Positions 17,104-26,297 of a DNA stretch of 64,000 nucleotides are shown in pieces; within the stretch, counting starts at the first letter, position 1, and each line of letters opens with the position of its first letter. The translations under genes and the position numbers were made by a program. The notes under the pieces are model-generated. The model did no database searches. It was given only the letters and a program-made list of their open reading frames with translations, and had not been told where the DNA came from. This DNA is from Acinetobacter chinensis (GTDB lineage Bacteria > Pseudomonadota > Gammaproteobacteria > Pseudomonadales > Moraxellaceae): NCBI RefSeq assembly GCF_002165375.2, contig NZ_CP032134.1:1674001-1738000 (forward strand), in the 5' to 3' direction.

Positions 17104-18297
17104 ATGCAGATTCCGGCACATTTAAAAAACAGGATCTCTGATCAGAATCAGACCTCAGCAGGTCATCTGATCACCACACTGAAAACCTATTCAGTATCGT
17201 CTTCAGCCAGTGTGCTGGATGTAGTGGATGTCCGTAAGTCATTTGGGCAGACGACTGTACTTGAGCATATCAATCTGGATCTGAAAGCAGGTGAATTTGT
17301 CAGCTTTCTGGGGCCATCGGGCTGTGGTAAAACCACTTTGCTGCGGATTATTGCGGGGCTTGAACACCCTGATTATGGTCGGATCGTGAAGCATGGGCAG
17401 GATATCAGTCAGCAGACGACAGCAAAACGTAAATGTGGAATTGTGTTCCAGAACTATGCGCTGTTTCCGAACCTGACTGTTACTGAAAATATTGCATTTG
17501 GATTGCATAAAAAACAGTGGACGCGTGAACAGACAGAACAGCGTGTAGATGAATTACTGGCATTGATTGAACTGAGTCACTGTAAATTCAAATACCCAGA
17601 TCAGCTCTCCGGTGGGCAGCAGCAGCGTGTGGCACTGGCTCGGGCAATTGCACCTCGCCCAGATATTCTGCTGCTGGATGAACCATTGTCTGCACTGGAT
17701 GCACTGGTGCGTATCAGTCTGCGTCAGAAAATCAGGAATATTCAGCAGCAGTTGAACCTGCCAGCCATTATGGTGACACATGATCAGGAGGAAGCGCTGA
17801 GTATCTCTGACCGTATTGCAGTGATGAATGCAGGCATTATTGAACAGATGGATACGCCTCACAATATTTATTACCGACCACAGACCCGGTTTGTTGCGCA
17901 GTTTATTGGTAGTATGAACTTCATGCAGGCTCAGGCTGAAAAACACAGTCAGCTCAGGGTCGATCAGGACGTTATCTGCCATGTTGCAGCTAAGACATTT
18001 GAAAATGGTCATCAGTTTGAAATTGCATTCCGTCCTGAAAATGCTCAGCTGATGAGTATGGATACTGAAGCCAGTAAAGATGATCTGGTTTTCCCTGTCC
18101 GACTGGTCAGCAGTGAATTTTTGGGGGCTAAACGCCGTGTATTCTGTACAGGATTGCTGAATCAGCATGATCATAAGGAGCTGATTCAGGTCGATATTGA
18201 AAACCATCAGGCTGAACAGCTGTCTGAAACCATGAAGATCAGAGTTCCGGTCAGTGCGCTGCATATATTTGATATGCAGGGGCGTGCATTATGCTGA
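17104..18297 (+). CDS. ABC transporter ATP-binding protein, putative AEP importer
   Basis: A 397-residue ATPase. Walker A is GPSGCGKTT (about residue 80), the signature motif is LSGGQQQRVALARA, Walker B is ILLLDEPLSALD and the switch His is in VMVTHDQEEAL-like MVTHDQEEAL. A C-terminal TOBE-like regulatory region follows (residues about 290-395). About 35 polar N-terminal residues precede the first strand, so a later start is possible. It lies 33 bp after the binding protein and overlaps the permease by 7 bp. Confidence 0.88.
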   Translation: MQIPAHLKNRISDQNQTSAGHLITTLKTYSVSSSASVLDVVDVRKSFGQTTVLEHINLDLKAGEFVSFLGPSGCGKTTLLRIIAGLEHPDYGRIVKHGQDISQQTTAKRKCGIVFQNYALFPNLTVTENIAFGLHKKQWTREQTEQRVDELLALIELSHCKFKYPDQLSGGQQQRVALARAIAPRPDILLLDEPLSALDALVRISLRQKIRNIQQQLNLPAIMVTHDQEEALSISDRIAVMNAGIIEQMDTPHNIYYRPQTRFVAQFIGSMNFMQAQAEKHSQLRVDQDVICHVAAKTFENGHQFEIAFRPENAQLMSMDTEASKDDLVFPVRLVSSEFLGAKRRVFCTGLLNQHDHKELIQVDIENHQAEQLSETMKIRVPVSALHIFDMQGRALC

Positions 18298-20003
18298 ATC
18301 AGAACACTGCAGATGCCATTTTAAAAAGTCAGCACTACCGACGACCGCGTTATTCACTGAGTGCAACCCTGGTACTGCTGACAGGAGCTGTTTTATTAAG
18401 CATCAGTCTGATTCTGCCCCTGGTGGTATTACTGAAAAGTGCTTTTTTGAATGATGTCGGACATTACACAGGACTGGATAATTTCACGGCGTATTTTTCA
18501 AATCCGGCACTGTTGTCCTCCATATTCAATTCCATCTGGATTGCATGTGTTGCAACACTGATTACAGTTTCCCTGGCAGGTGTATATGCATTCACGCTGT
18601 GCTGTACACCTGTAAAAGGCAAAGCATTCTTTAAAACAGTGGCATTTCTGCCTATTCTCGCACCCTCCATCCTGCCTTCGCTTGCTTTGGTTTATCTGTT
18701 CGGGCAACAGGGCGTACTGAAATCATTTATTGGTGATACTGAAATTTATGGACCGGTCGGCATTTTACTGAGTTATTGTTTCTGGTTATTTCCTGCCATG
18801 GTGATGTTGTTGATGAGTGCTTTTCGCAGTATTGATCAGCGTCTGATGGAGGCCTCAATGTCACTGGGGAAAAATACATGGCAGACGCATCTGGCTGTAA
18901 CTTTACCTGCGGTACGTTATGGACTGGTCAGTGCCTGCCTGGTGGCTTTTACATACGTCATTACGGATTTTGGAATTCCTAAAGTGATTGGTGGCTCATT
19001 CAATATGATGGCACTGGACGTTTATAAACAGATCATTGGTCAGCAGAATATGAGTATGGGAGCAGTTATTTCCTTACTATTGCTATGTCCTGCAGTTCTG
19101 GCATTTATTTTTGACCGTTATCAGAGCCGTCGTCAGGCACGATTTCAGAATTTTCAGATTAAACCCTATGCCATAAAACAGCATCCTGTAGTTCAGAAAG
19201 TACTGACAGCGTTCTGTTGTATGGTTGCCGGTTTTATTGTGCTGATTATTCTGACAGCGGTGATTGCTTCATTTATCCGCTACTGGCCTTATGATCTTTC
19301 TTTGACGCTGAATCACTACCGTTTTGATTATGTGGATGGTGGTGGCTGGAGCAGCTATTTCAACTCTCTGAAACTGGCTTTGTTTACGACTGTTGCAGGC
19401 ACAGTGATTATTTTCCTAATGGCATTGTTTACTGAACGTTTTAAAGGGCATCCTTTTCTGAAAAATTATGTGCAGATTCTGGTCCTGTTACCGCTGGCTG
19501 TACCAGGACTTGTACTTGGGATTGCTTATATTCTGTTTTTCAATGTACCTGGAAGTCCGTTGTCAGCTATCTATGGAACCATGACGCTGCTGGTGATCTC
19601 GACCATTATTCACTATTACACCGTGCCGCATCTGACGCTGGTCAGTGCAGTCAAACAGATTCCGCTTCAGCTTGATCAGGCTGCTCAAAGCCTGGGCAGC
19701 AGTCGGTGGACGATGTTTCATAAAGTTTATCTGCCGATGACATTTCCTGCGGTGTGTGATGTATCGGTTTATCTGTTCGTCAATGCCATGACCACCGTGT
19801 CCGCAGCTATTTTCCTTTATTCACCTGATACCAGTCTTGCTGCTGTGGCAGTACTGAATATGGACGATGCCGGAGATACCGTTGCAGCAGTTGCCATGAG
19901 TATTCTGATCCTGATGACATCCTGCCTGGTAAAACTGCTGCACTGGCTGCTGACCGCCAGAATTATGAAATCCAGTCAGCGGTGGCGGGAAAGCACGCAG
20001 TAA
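18291..20003 (+). CDS. ABC transporter permease with two fused membrane domains, putative AEP importer
   Basis: At 570 residues this permease is double length. It holds two MetI-type domains (residues about 60-275 and 350-560), each with the EAA-type loop that docks on the ATPase (MEASMSLGKNTWQTHLAVTLP and DQAAQSLGSSRWTMFHKVYLP). One chain therefore replaces the usual two permease subunits, as in the PhnU2-type AEP transporters. It overlaps the ATPase gene by 7 bp, and 123 bp separate it from the FAD oxidoreductase gene. Confidence 0.87.
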   Translation: MLNQNTADAILKSQHYRRPRYSLSATLVLLTGAVLLSISLILPLVVLLKSAFLNDVGHYTGLDNFTAYFSNPALLSSIFNSIWIACVATLITVSLAGVYAFTLCCTPVKGKAFFKTVAFLPILAPSILPSLALVYLFGQQGVLKSFIGDTEIYGPVGILLSYCFWLFPAMVMLLMSAFRSIDQRLMEASMSLGKNTWQTHLAVTLPAVRYGLVSACLVAFTYVITDFGIPKVIGGSFNMMALDVYKQIIGQQNMSMGAVISLLLLCPAVLAFIFDRYQSRRQARFQNFQIKPYAIKQHPVVQKVLTAFCCMVAGFIVLIILTAVIASFIRYWPYDLSLTLNHYRFDYVDGGGWSSYFNSLKLALFTTVAGTVIIFLMALFTERFKGHPFLKNYVQILVLLPLAVPGLVLGIAYILFFNVPGSPLSAIYGTMTLLVISTIIHYYTVPHLTLVSAVKQIPLQLDQAAQSLGSSRWTMFHKVYLPMTFPAVCDVSVYLFVNAMTTVSAAIFLYSPDTSLAAVAVLNMDDAGDTVAAVAMSILILMTSCLVKLLHWLLTARIMKSSQRWRESTQ

Positions 20004-20126
20004 ATCTGAACAGAATTTATTACTGAATTTTTAACCTACAAAATTTACCTGAAATATTTTTCATGCTTTCCCTCAAAGCAGGGACTGCTGCACCCTGAAA
20101 AATCTTACGGAATATGGTGAGACACA

Positions 20127-21281
20127 ATGAAAATACTTGATTCAGACCTGATTATTGTCGGGGCTGGTATTCTTGGACTCTCGGCGGCCATTCAGGCTGC
20201 TGAACAGGGGCTTAAAGTTCAGCTCTTTGAAAAAGATGCAGAGCCAGTCGGTGCAACACGGCGCAATTTCGGCATGGTCGGGACATCCACACTGACCCAT
20301 CCTGAGGGTGAATGGCATAAACACGCACTGAGTACACGTGACTTTTATCAGCGGATTCAGGCACAGACGGATATTTCCTTTCAACAGCGAAATGGACTGT
20401 ATCTGGCCAATACAGAGCTTGAATGGCAGGTGCTGAACGAATTTGCAGTGTCAGCCCCTGATTATGACATTCCTGTTCAGCTGCTCAGCCGAGAGCAGAC
20501 ACTGCAGCAGTTTGGCTGGATCAACCCACAGGCAGATATACGGGGAGGAATGATTTTCCATGAAGATTATTCCGTAGAACCACAGCTGATTGGAAAGCGT
20601 CTTTTACAGTATGCACAACAGTTCGGTGTTGAAATCCACTGTAATGCCTGTGTTGTTAAAACATCAGCGGGGCTCGGTATAAAAGAGGTTCATCTGGCTT
20701 CAGGTGAAACATACAGGACTGCAAAAGTGCTGATCTGTCATGGTGAACTGACACAGTTACTTTATCCAGAACTTCTTCAGAATATGGGGTTGTTACGCTG
20801 TAGTCTGCAGATGGCACTGACACAGCCCTTTAAACAGCATCTGAATGCTTCTGTCTATTCGGGACTGTCCATTTCTCGTTATCCCGCTTTTGAAATCTGT
20901 AGCAGTCATGCGGAACTGACCGATGAATCCAGACAGGGACTGGTCAAAGACTACGGCATTCATATTCTGCTGAAACAGAATGCGTATGGTCAGATTATCC
21001 TGGGTGACAGTCATGAATATTATCCCGTCGAAGAAATGCCACAGTTTTACCAGCGTGAAGAAATCAATCATTTCATACAGGATTATTGTCAGACAAAAAT
21101 CGGGCTGACCTTGCCCCAGATTGAATTCCGCTGGAATGGTTATTACCTCACACATCCTGAACAACCAGCATGTGTGACTGAAGCAGAGCCAGGTATTTTC
21201 CTGATCAGTGCTGTTGCTGGTAAAGGAATGACCACCGGTGCAGGATTTATGAAAGAAATGCTCGAAAAGCACATTTTTTAA
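20127..21281 (+). CDS. FAD-dependent oxidoreductase of the AEP locus
   Basis: A 384-residue DAO-type flavoenzyme. The N-terminal dinucleotide-binding motif reads DLIIVGAGILGLSAAIQA, with VQLFEKD as the second strand, and the C-terminus has the FAD-contacting SAVAGKGMTTGAGF. The family recurs in phosphonate gene clusters. Members are reported to oxidise AEP or N-methyl-AEP to phosphonoacetaldehyde, which would give a PhnW-independent feed into PhnX. That role here is inferred from position between the importer and phnW. Confidence 0.8.
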   Translation: MKILDSDLIIVGAGILGLSAAIQAAEQGLKVQLFEKDAEPVGATRRNFGMVGTSTLTHPEGEWHKHALSTRDFYQRIQAQTDISFQQRNGLYLANTELEWQVLNEFAVSAPDYDIPVQLLSREQTLQQFGWINPQADIRGGMIFHEDYSVEPQLIGKRLLQYAQQFGVEIHCNACVVKTSAGLGIKEVHLASGETYRTAKVLICHGELTQLLYPELLQNMGLLRCSLQMALTQPFKQHLNASVYSGLSISRYPAFEICSSHAELTDESRQGLVKDYGIHILLKQNAYGQIILGDSHEYYPVEEMPQFYQREEINHFIQDYCQTKIGLTLPQIEFRWNGYYLTHPEQPACVTEAEPGIFLISAVAGKGMTTGAGFMKEMLEKHIF

Positions 21282-21290
21282 ACGACTTGT

Positions 21291-21310
21291 AATCTGGTTT
21301 AAACCAGATT
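21291..21310. promoter_or_regulatory. Operator palindrome 2 of the AEP locus
   Basis: An exact second copy of AATCTGGTTTAAACCAGATT, 40 bp upstream of the phnW start. The sequence right after it (TTATATATACTG) is AT-rich and could hold the -10 region of a separate phnW-phnX promoter. Confidence 0.8.
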
Positions 21311-21349
21311 TATATATACTGTATTAAATCCAATCAAAGCGATGAAAAT

Positions 21350-22462
21350 ATGAACGCATTAACTGAACTGAATAACAATTATCTGCTGCTGACTCCAGGA
21401 CCACTTTCGACATCTGTGGGTGTCAGACGTGCAATGCAGAAAGACTGGTGTACGTGGGACAAAGAATATAACCAGCTGGTGCAGGAGATCCGTCTGCGCC
21501 TGGTTGGACTGGCGACTGTACAGAAAGAGCTATATAGCGCCGTGCTGATGCAGGGTAGCGGCAGTTTTGCAGTGGAATCCGTACTGGGCTCTGTGATTCC
21601 TTCAGATGGCAAAATCCTGATTATCAATAACGGTGCCTATGGTGCACGAATGGTTCAGATGGCACGTTGCCTGAAAATTGATGTTGTTGAACTGCGCTGT
21701 CCTGAAACCGAAATTCCTTCCATGCAGGATATAGAGCAGGCACTGGAAGATGCGGCATTGACCCATGTGGCATGTGTACATTGTGAGACAACCACAGGTC
21801 TGCTTAATCCGATCGCAGAAATTGGTCAGCGGGTTAAAGCTGCAGGAAAAACATGGATTGTGGATGCCATGAGCTCTTTTGGTGGCGTACCGATGGATAT
21901 TGCAGAGCTGGAAATAGATTTTCTGATTTCAAGTGCAAACAAATGCATACAGGGTGTACCCGGTTTCGGTTTTGTCCTGGCTAAACGTGATGTGCTGGAA
22001 AACTGCAAAGGACTGGCAAGATCGGTCAGTCTGGATCTCTATGACCAGTGGCAGACCATGGAACAGTTCAATGGTAAATGGCGTTTCACATCGCCAACCC
22101 ATGTAGTTCATGCTTTTTATCAGGCTCTGGTTGAACTGGAGCAGGAAGGTGGTGTCCAGGCAAGATATCAGCGCTATCTGACCAGTCAGAAAACGCTGTC
22201 TGAAGGAATGCAAGCGCTGGGTTTCCAGCTGGTACTTGAAAATACAACACCGCAGTCGCCAGTCATTACCACCTTTTTATATCCAGATACTGCAGATTTC
22301 AGCTTTCAGCATCTGTATGAAAATCTGAAACAGGCAGGTTTTGTGATTTATCCAGGAAAAGTTACAGACCTGAACTGCTTCCGTATTGGAAATATCGGAG
22401 AGGTTTATCCAGAAGATATCCGTCGTTTACTCGGTGCACTGAAGCAATACAGTGCAGCATAA
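21350..22462 (+). CDS. phnW: 2-aminoethylphosphonate--pyruvate transaminase
   Basis: A 370-residue class V PLP aminotransferase that converts AEP and pyruvate to phosphonoacetaldehyde and alanine. The N-terminal LLLTPGPLSTS is typical, and the PLP lysine is Lys198 in SSANKCIQGVPGFGF. The HCETTTGLLNP and VDAMSSFGGVPMD segments hold the cofactor contacts. Length is normal. It has its own upstream palindrome and is followed after 39 bp by phnX, which uses its product. Confidence 0.96.
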   Translation: MNALTELNNNYLLLTPGPLSTSVGVRRAMQKDWCTWDKEYNQLVQEIRLRLVGLATVQKELYSAVLMQGSGSFAVESVLGSVIPSDGKILIINNGAYGARMVQMARCLKIDVVELRCPETEIPSMQDIEQALEDAALTHVACVHCETTTGLLNPIAEIGQRVKAAGKTWIVDAMSSFGGVPMDIAELEIDFLISSANKCIQGVPGFGFVLAKRDVLENCKGLARSVSLDLYDQWQTMEQFNGKWRFTSPTHVVHAFYQALVELEQEGGVQARYQRYLTSQKTLSEGMQALGFQLVLENTTPQSPVITTFLYPDTADFSFQHLYENLKQAGFVIYPGKVTDLNCFRIGNIGEVYPEDIRRLLGALKQYSAA

Positions 22463-22501
22463 AAACTTTATTCATTTTCTTAATATTTTTCAGGAACAGA
22501 T

Positions 22502-23317
22502 ATGACAACTTCAAATACACGTATTCAGGCAGTGGTTTTTGATTGGGCAGGAACGACTGTTGATTTTGGTTCAAGAGCACCCATTCTGGCATTTATGGCA
22601 CTTTTTGCTGATAACAAAGTTGCCATCAGTATTGAAGAAGCCAGAGCACCGATGGGGCTAGAAAAACGTGATCATATTGCGGCTGTACTGAATATGCCCC
22701 GTGTTGCTGAAGCATGGAAAGCGGTATATGGCACTGCTTTTACAACACAGGATATAGACCGTCTTTATCAGGATTTCATTCCATATCAGTTAAAAAGCAT
22801 TCCTTTATGCTCAGCTTTGATTCCTGGTGCAACGGAAACATTTCAGAACATCCGTGAACGTGGCGCAAAAATTGGCAGTAATACCGGATATGCTTCAATG
22901 ATGATCGGACAGTTGGTGAAAGATGCTGCTGAACAGGGGTATCAGCCAGACTGTATTATTACAGCGTCAGATGTGAAGCATGGACGCCCATACCCAGAGA
23001 TGCTGTGGAAGAATCTGATTGAACTTGATGTTTCAGATATCAAAGGTGTTGTTAAAGTGGATGACACCGTTGTGGGGATTGAGGAGGGGCTCAATGGTGG
23101 CTGCTGGACTGTCGCACTGGCGATCAGTGGCAATGAAGTCGGTCTGAGTTTTGAGGAATGGCAACAGCTTCCGCAGGCAGAACAGAAAGTTCTGAAAGAT
23201 AAGGCTTATGCAAAAATGAATGCTTCTGGTGCTCATTATGTCATCGACAGCATTGCTGATTTACCGGCTGTACTGGATGATATTGAAAAACGACTTCAAA
23301 ATGGTGAAAAACCTTAA
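22502..23317 (+). CDS. phnX: Phosphonoacetaldehyde hydrolase (phosphonatase)
   Basis: A 271-residue HAD-superfamily enzyme that splits phosphonoacetaldehyde into acetaldehyde and phosphate. The nucleophile Asp14 sits in VVFDWAGTTVDFGS, the family hallmark. The Schiff-base lysine is Lys55 in APMGLEKRDHI, and the ASDVKHGRPYPEM and VKVDDTVVGIEEG loops complete the site. It is the last gene of the AEP pathway here and ends at a strong terminator. Confidence 0.96.
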   Translation: MTTSNTRIQAVVFDWAGTTVDFGSRAPILAFMALFADNKVAISIEEARAPMGLEKRDHIAAVLNMPRVAEAWKAVYGTAFTTQDIDRLYQDFIPYQLKSIPLCSALIPGATETFQNIRERGAKIGSNTGYASMMIGQLVKDAAEQGYQPDCIITASDVKHGRPYPEMLWKNLIELDVSDIKGVVKVDDTVVGIEEGLNGGCWTVALAISGNEVGLSFEEWQQLPQAEQKVLKDKAYAKMNASGAHYVIDSIADLPAVLDDIEKRLQNGEKP

Positions 23318-23348
23318 AGGCTGATCTCCGAAATTCATCTTCAATGGA

Positions 23349-23380
23349 AATAAGCACTCAATCATGAGTGCTTATTTTTT
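23349..23380. terminator. Rho-independent terminator after phnX
   Basis: A 12-bp perfect stem (AATAAGCACTCA / TGAGTGCTTATT) with an ATCA loop, followed by TTTT on the plus strand. Confidence 0.9.
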
Positions 23381-23420
23381 TCAGGGTCTGTTCAGCATGT
23401 CTTTAGGTATGAAAACAGTC

Positions 23421-25361
23421 CTATGGTTGCTGTTTCAGATGCTCTCTCAAAATTCGACGTAATTCCATCACCGCTTCAGGGCTTTCATGGATGGAGTGAC
23501 CACCTTTGATTATTTTTTCAGACTGTGCACCTGCAAGATGTGAGCTGTTATATGAAACAATACCATCGCTCATTTTATCAGGGTCTGTACTGTGCGTCTG
23601 ATTACCCATAATGGAATGAAAAGGGATATTGCCAGAAGGCATGATCTGGGAGGTTAACTGCATGAAGCGTGAATGATTACTCAAATCTGATGGTGCATTG
23701 AAGATCAGACCTGCTGTGGAATTTTTATGACCGCCGATTTTTCTGTTGACCGCATCTGAAAAATTAAATGGAAGACCAATCGCTTTACGGACCAGCTGAG
23801 TATACCAGCGGTCTGCATATTCACTGCCATGATGTGGTGTGGCAATAAAAATCGCCCGACTGACAGTGGACAAGGGTTTAAAGATGAACCTTTCACGGAT
23901 TACAGGATTCTGCTGGAGCTGGATATGCTGTTCATAATTCATCATGGGAATGGCATGCATGGCTATATCTGTATCACTGATCAGCAGACGACTGATAATA
24001 CCGCCCATACTGTGACCGATCAGGACTGCATTGTGGGCGGATTCAGTACCAGGTTGAACAGATTTAAAAGCCTGTTTCAGCAGATCATTGATCTGAAAAC
24101 GGTTTTCAAAAATAGGCATATTGGTTGAGTAAAAAACCTGCCACACCTGATAGTGATCCCGTAACACGGGATCACCCATAATGTTATTGGTGAGCGTCAC
24201 CCAGGTCTCAGGACTGCTTGCCAGCCCATGAATCATAATGATGATTTTTTTACCAGGCTGATATGGTTCGGTCATGAACAGATGAGGCATCAACAGTTTT
24301 TCTTCACGGTTCAGCAGTGAACGGTAACCGACTGAACCCATTTTACTTTCTGCAAGCCACAAACCATAGGGCACAGAATAGTTGGCTGTGACGGTATAGT
24401 CGGTGTTGTTGATCTGTGCTGTCTTAAAACGGTATGGATCTATCAGCTGAATGGACAATGGCGCATTATTCAGGATTTCCTGCGCCGTGAGCTGTTCATT
24501 TTCAGGTTTGATCACTGCACTGATGGGAAGAAAACGTGCAGGGTGTATATTGGGATTGGGGAGTACAGTGAAATACCGTTCAGGGTCAACTACAAACTGT
24601 TTCAGTTGATTGTCCTTTTGTGTCGCCGTGACAGCTACAAACTCTGACCCCAGTCCTTCCTGACGGTTAATATTGTAAAAACCGGAAAAATTCATGTTGT
24701 AACTGCTTTTCAGGCTTTCGAGCACAGTACTTTTCAGCGAGGGATACTGATCTGTATTGATCCTATATATATGGTTGTTTATAGAAAACTGACTGGGCAA
24801 CTGGGTAAAACCATCCCGTGTGTGTACCGCACTGATGAGTCTGGACAGCGCATAATTATAAAATGTTCTGACCTGTGTCTGACGCTGGTCAAAAAGGCGT
24901 GATTCAGGGCTGTGTGTACTTTTAAACAGATAGACATAACTGTAACGGATGCTCTGATCAAGATATTTCAGCTGTTCATTGAGGCAGCCAGAGCGTGAAT
25001 CAGTTGCACTTTTCTGCTGATATGCCGAACTTTTATCCAGAGTCAGTGCTCTGGCAAGAAAAACTTCAGACGCTGCTGCATAATATGCTTCAAGGTCAGT
25101 CACAGCCTGCTGGTTCAGTTCCTCTATACATTGTTCAGCCTGAGCGATACAGCCCGATTCTTTTTGCTGATATGCATGTAAAAACTGCAAAGTTGTCTCA
25201 CTTAAGTGCTGTGATGTCAGAATATGATCCGTTTTACTGGTCAGGGAATTACTGAGCGGATTTTCTTTGATATTAACCATCTGACAGCCAGAGAGGGCTG
25301 TAAACAGAATAAAAGGTGAAAGTTGAAGTGAACGGATGAGCAAATGTGCAGATGCGAACAT
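23421..25361 (-). CDS. Large alpha/beta-hydrolase (lipase-like) lipoprotein
   Basis: A 646-residue protein with a lipoprotein signal (FILFTALSGC, lipidated Cys26), so membrane-anchored. Residues about 35-360 are a long family-specific N-terminal region that I do not recognise. The C-terminal hydrolase domain begins at IIIMIHGLASSPETW (about residue 373), with the nucleophile Ser451 in LIGHSMGGIIS and a DGIVSYNSSH segment plus GGHSIHESPEAV, which likely carries the catalytic His. A lipase or esterase at the cell envelope is the best reading. The substrate is unknown. Confidence 0.8.
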   Translation of the reverse strand: MFASAHLLIRSLQLSPFILFTALSGCQMVNIKENPLSNSLTSKTDHILTSQHLSETTLQFLHAYQQKESGCIAQAEQCIEELNQQAVTDLEAYYAAASEVFLARALTLDKSSAYQQKSATDSRSGCLNEQLKYLDQSIRYSYVYLFKSTHSPESRLFDQRQTQVRTFYNYALSRLISAVHTRDGFTQLPSQFSINNHIYRINTDQYPSLKSTVLESLKSSYNMNFSGFYNINRQEGLGSEFVAVTATQKDNQLKQFVVDPERYFTVLPNPNIHPARFLPISAVIKPENEQLTAQEILNNAPLSIQLIDPYRFKTAQINNTDYTVTANYSVPYGLWLAESKMGSVGYRSLLNREEKLLMPHLFMTEPYQPGKKIIIMIHGLASSPETWVTLTNNIMGDPVLRDHYQVWQVFYSTNMPIFENRFQINDLLKQAFKSVQPGTESAHNAVLIGHSMGGIISRLLISDTDIAMHAIPMMNYEQHIQLQQNPVIRERFIFKPLSTVSRAIFIATPHHGSEYADRWYTQLVRKAIGLPFNFSDAVNRKIGGHKNSTAGLIFNAPSDLSNHSRFMQLTSQIMPSGNIPFHSIMGNQTHSTDPDKMSDGIVSYNSSHLAGAQSEKIIKGGHSIHESPEAVMELRRILREHLKQQP

Positions 25362-25534
25362 GATCAGACTACAGCGATATAATTTTCAGGTACTTTAATG
25401 TATGAATGACACAAAAACTATGTGATTTATGCAACATTATGATTTTATTGTAAGTATAGTAAGGTCAGACTCCGTAAGAAAACTGCGGTATATTTTTTTT
25501 CTCTTACGGAGCTGATACTGTTTTCCTGAGGAAA

Positions 25535-26296
25535 TTACTGTTCCATAATTTCCTTAATATTTTTAGGCATACCTTGCTGGCTTTTAAAGACGCCCTGACT
25601 GTCTTTCCAGATAATGGCAGGCGTTGCGAAGAAGCCATATTTGTCCATCATAGCGGTATTTGCATCGAGCTGTTCTGACAGTTTTGCAGGAACAGGTTTC
25701 ATTTCTTTGATCTTCAGTTTGCCATTGGCTTCATTAAATTTTTTGAAATATTCATCAGCATCTGCAGTGTTCAGTAAAGTCGCAGACTGTCCTTTACTTT
25801 CAGGGCGGATAACACCGACCAGGATATGCTTTAACTGTACTTTTCCAGAATTGACCCATGGACGTGCCTGTTGCCAGAAGGCGTGGCAATAAGGGCAGTT
25901 CGGATCAGAAAATACATAAACAGTTTTAGGAGCAGAGGTTTTTCCATCCTGAATCCAGGTGGATTTTTCCAGGTCTTCCCAGACTTCATCCAGCACGGCA
26001 TTTTTGACATGCTTTTCCAGTGCATTGACAGTCAGGTTGTTGCCATCACGGTCAAACAGATCACCCACAATATAATATTTTCCATCATTTGAAATAAACA
26101 CAGTAGATGGGTTCTTATCCATGTGTCCTGCCCAGCCTTTCATTCCTGCAGGGGCATCAATCGGTTGAATAAATTTATAGCCTTCACTTTCCAGTTTTTT
26201 CTGAATAGTAGTTGTATCCGCAAGGCTGTAACAGGAAACTGTGCTGAAAAGGCTGACTGTGATCAACTGTTTTAAACGTCTGGACAGTAATTCCAT
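25535..26296 (-). CDS. DsbC/DsbG-like periplasmic thiol-disulfide protein
   Basis: A 253-residue secreted thioredoxin-fold protein. A signal peptide ends near SCYSLAD, an N-terminal dimerisation-like region follows, and the redox motif CPYC is at residues 134-137 in VFSDPNCPYCHAFW. TPAIIWKD supplies the cis-Pro loop. The start at 26296 (MELLSRR) is chosen because GAGGAG sits seven bases upstream; the in-frame ATG at 26311 lies within the end of the previous gene. It is the last of three thiol-redox genes, so it is probably kept reduced by the DsbD encoded in the same cluster. Confidence 0.85.
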   Translation of the reverse strand: MELLSRRLKQLITVSLFSTVSCYSLADTTTIQKKLESEGYKFIQPIDAPAGMKGWAGHMDKNPSTVFISNDGKYYIVGDLFDRDGNNLTVNALEKHVKNAVLDEVWEDLEKSTWIQDGKTSAPKTVYVFSDPNCPYCHAFWQQARPWVNSGKVQLKHILVGVIRPESKGQSATLLNTADADEYFKKFNEANGKLKIKEMKPVPAKLSEQLDANTAMMDKYGFFATPAIIWKDSQGVFKSQQGMPKNIKEIMEQ

Positions 26297-26297
26297 T

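Noticed and set aside
25470..25511. Hairpin CTCCGTAAGA/TCTTACGGAG as terminator of the DsbC/G-like gene
   Set aside because: The loop is about 22 nt and there is no T-run after the stem on the minus strand; too weak to list.
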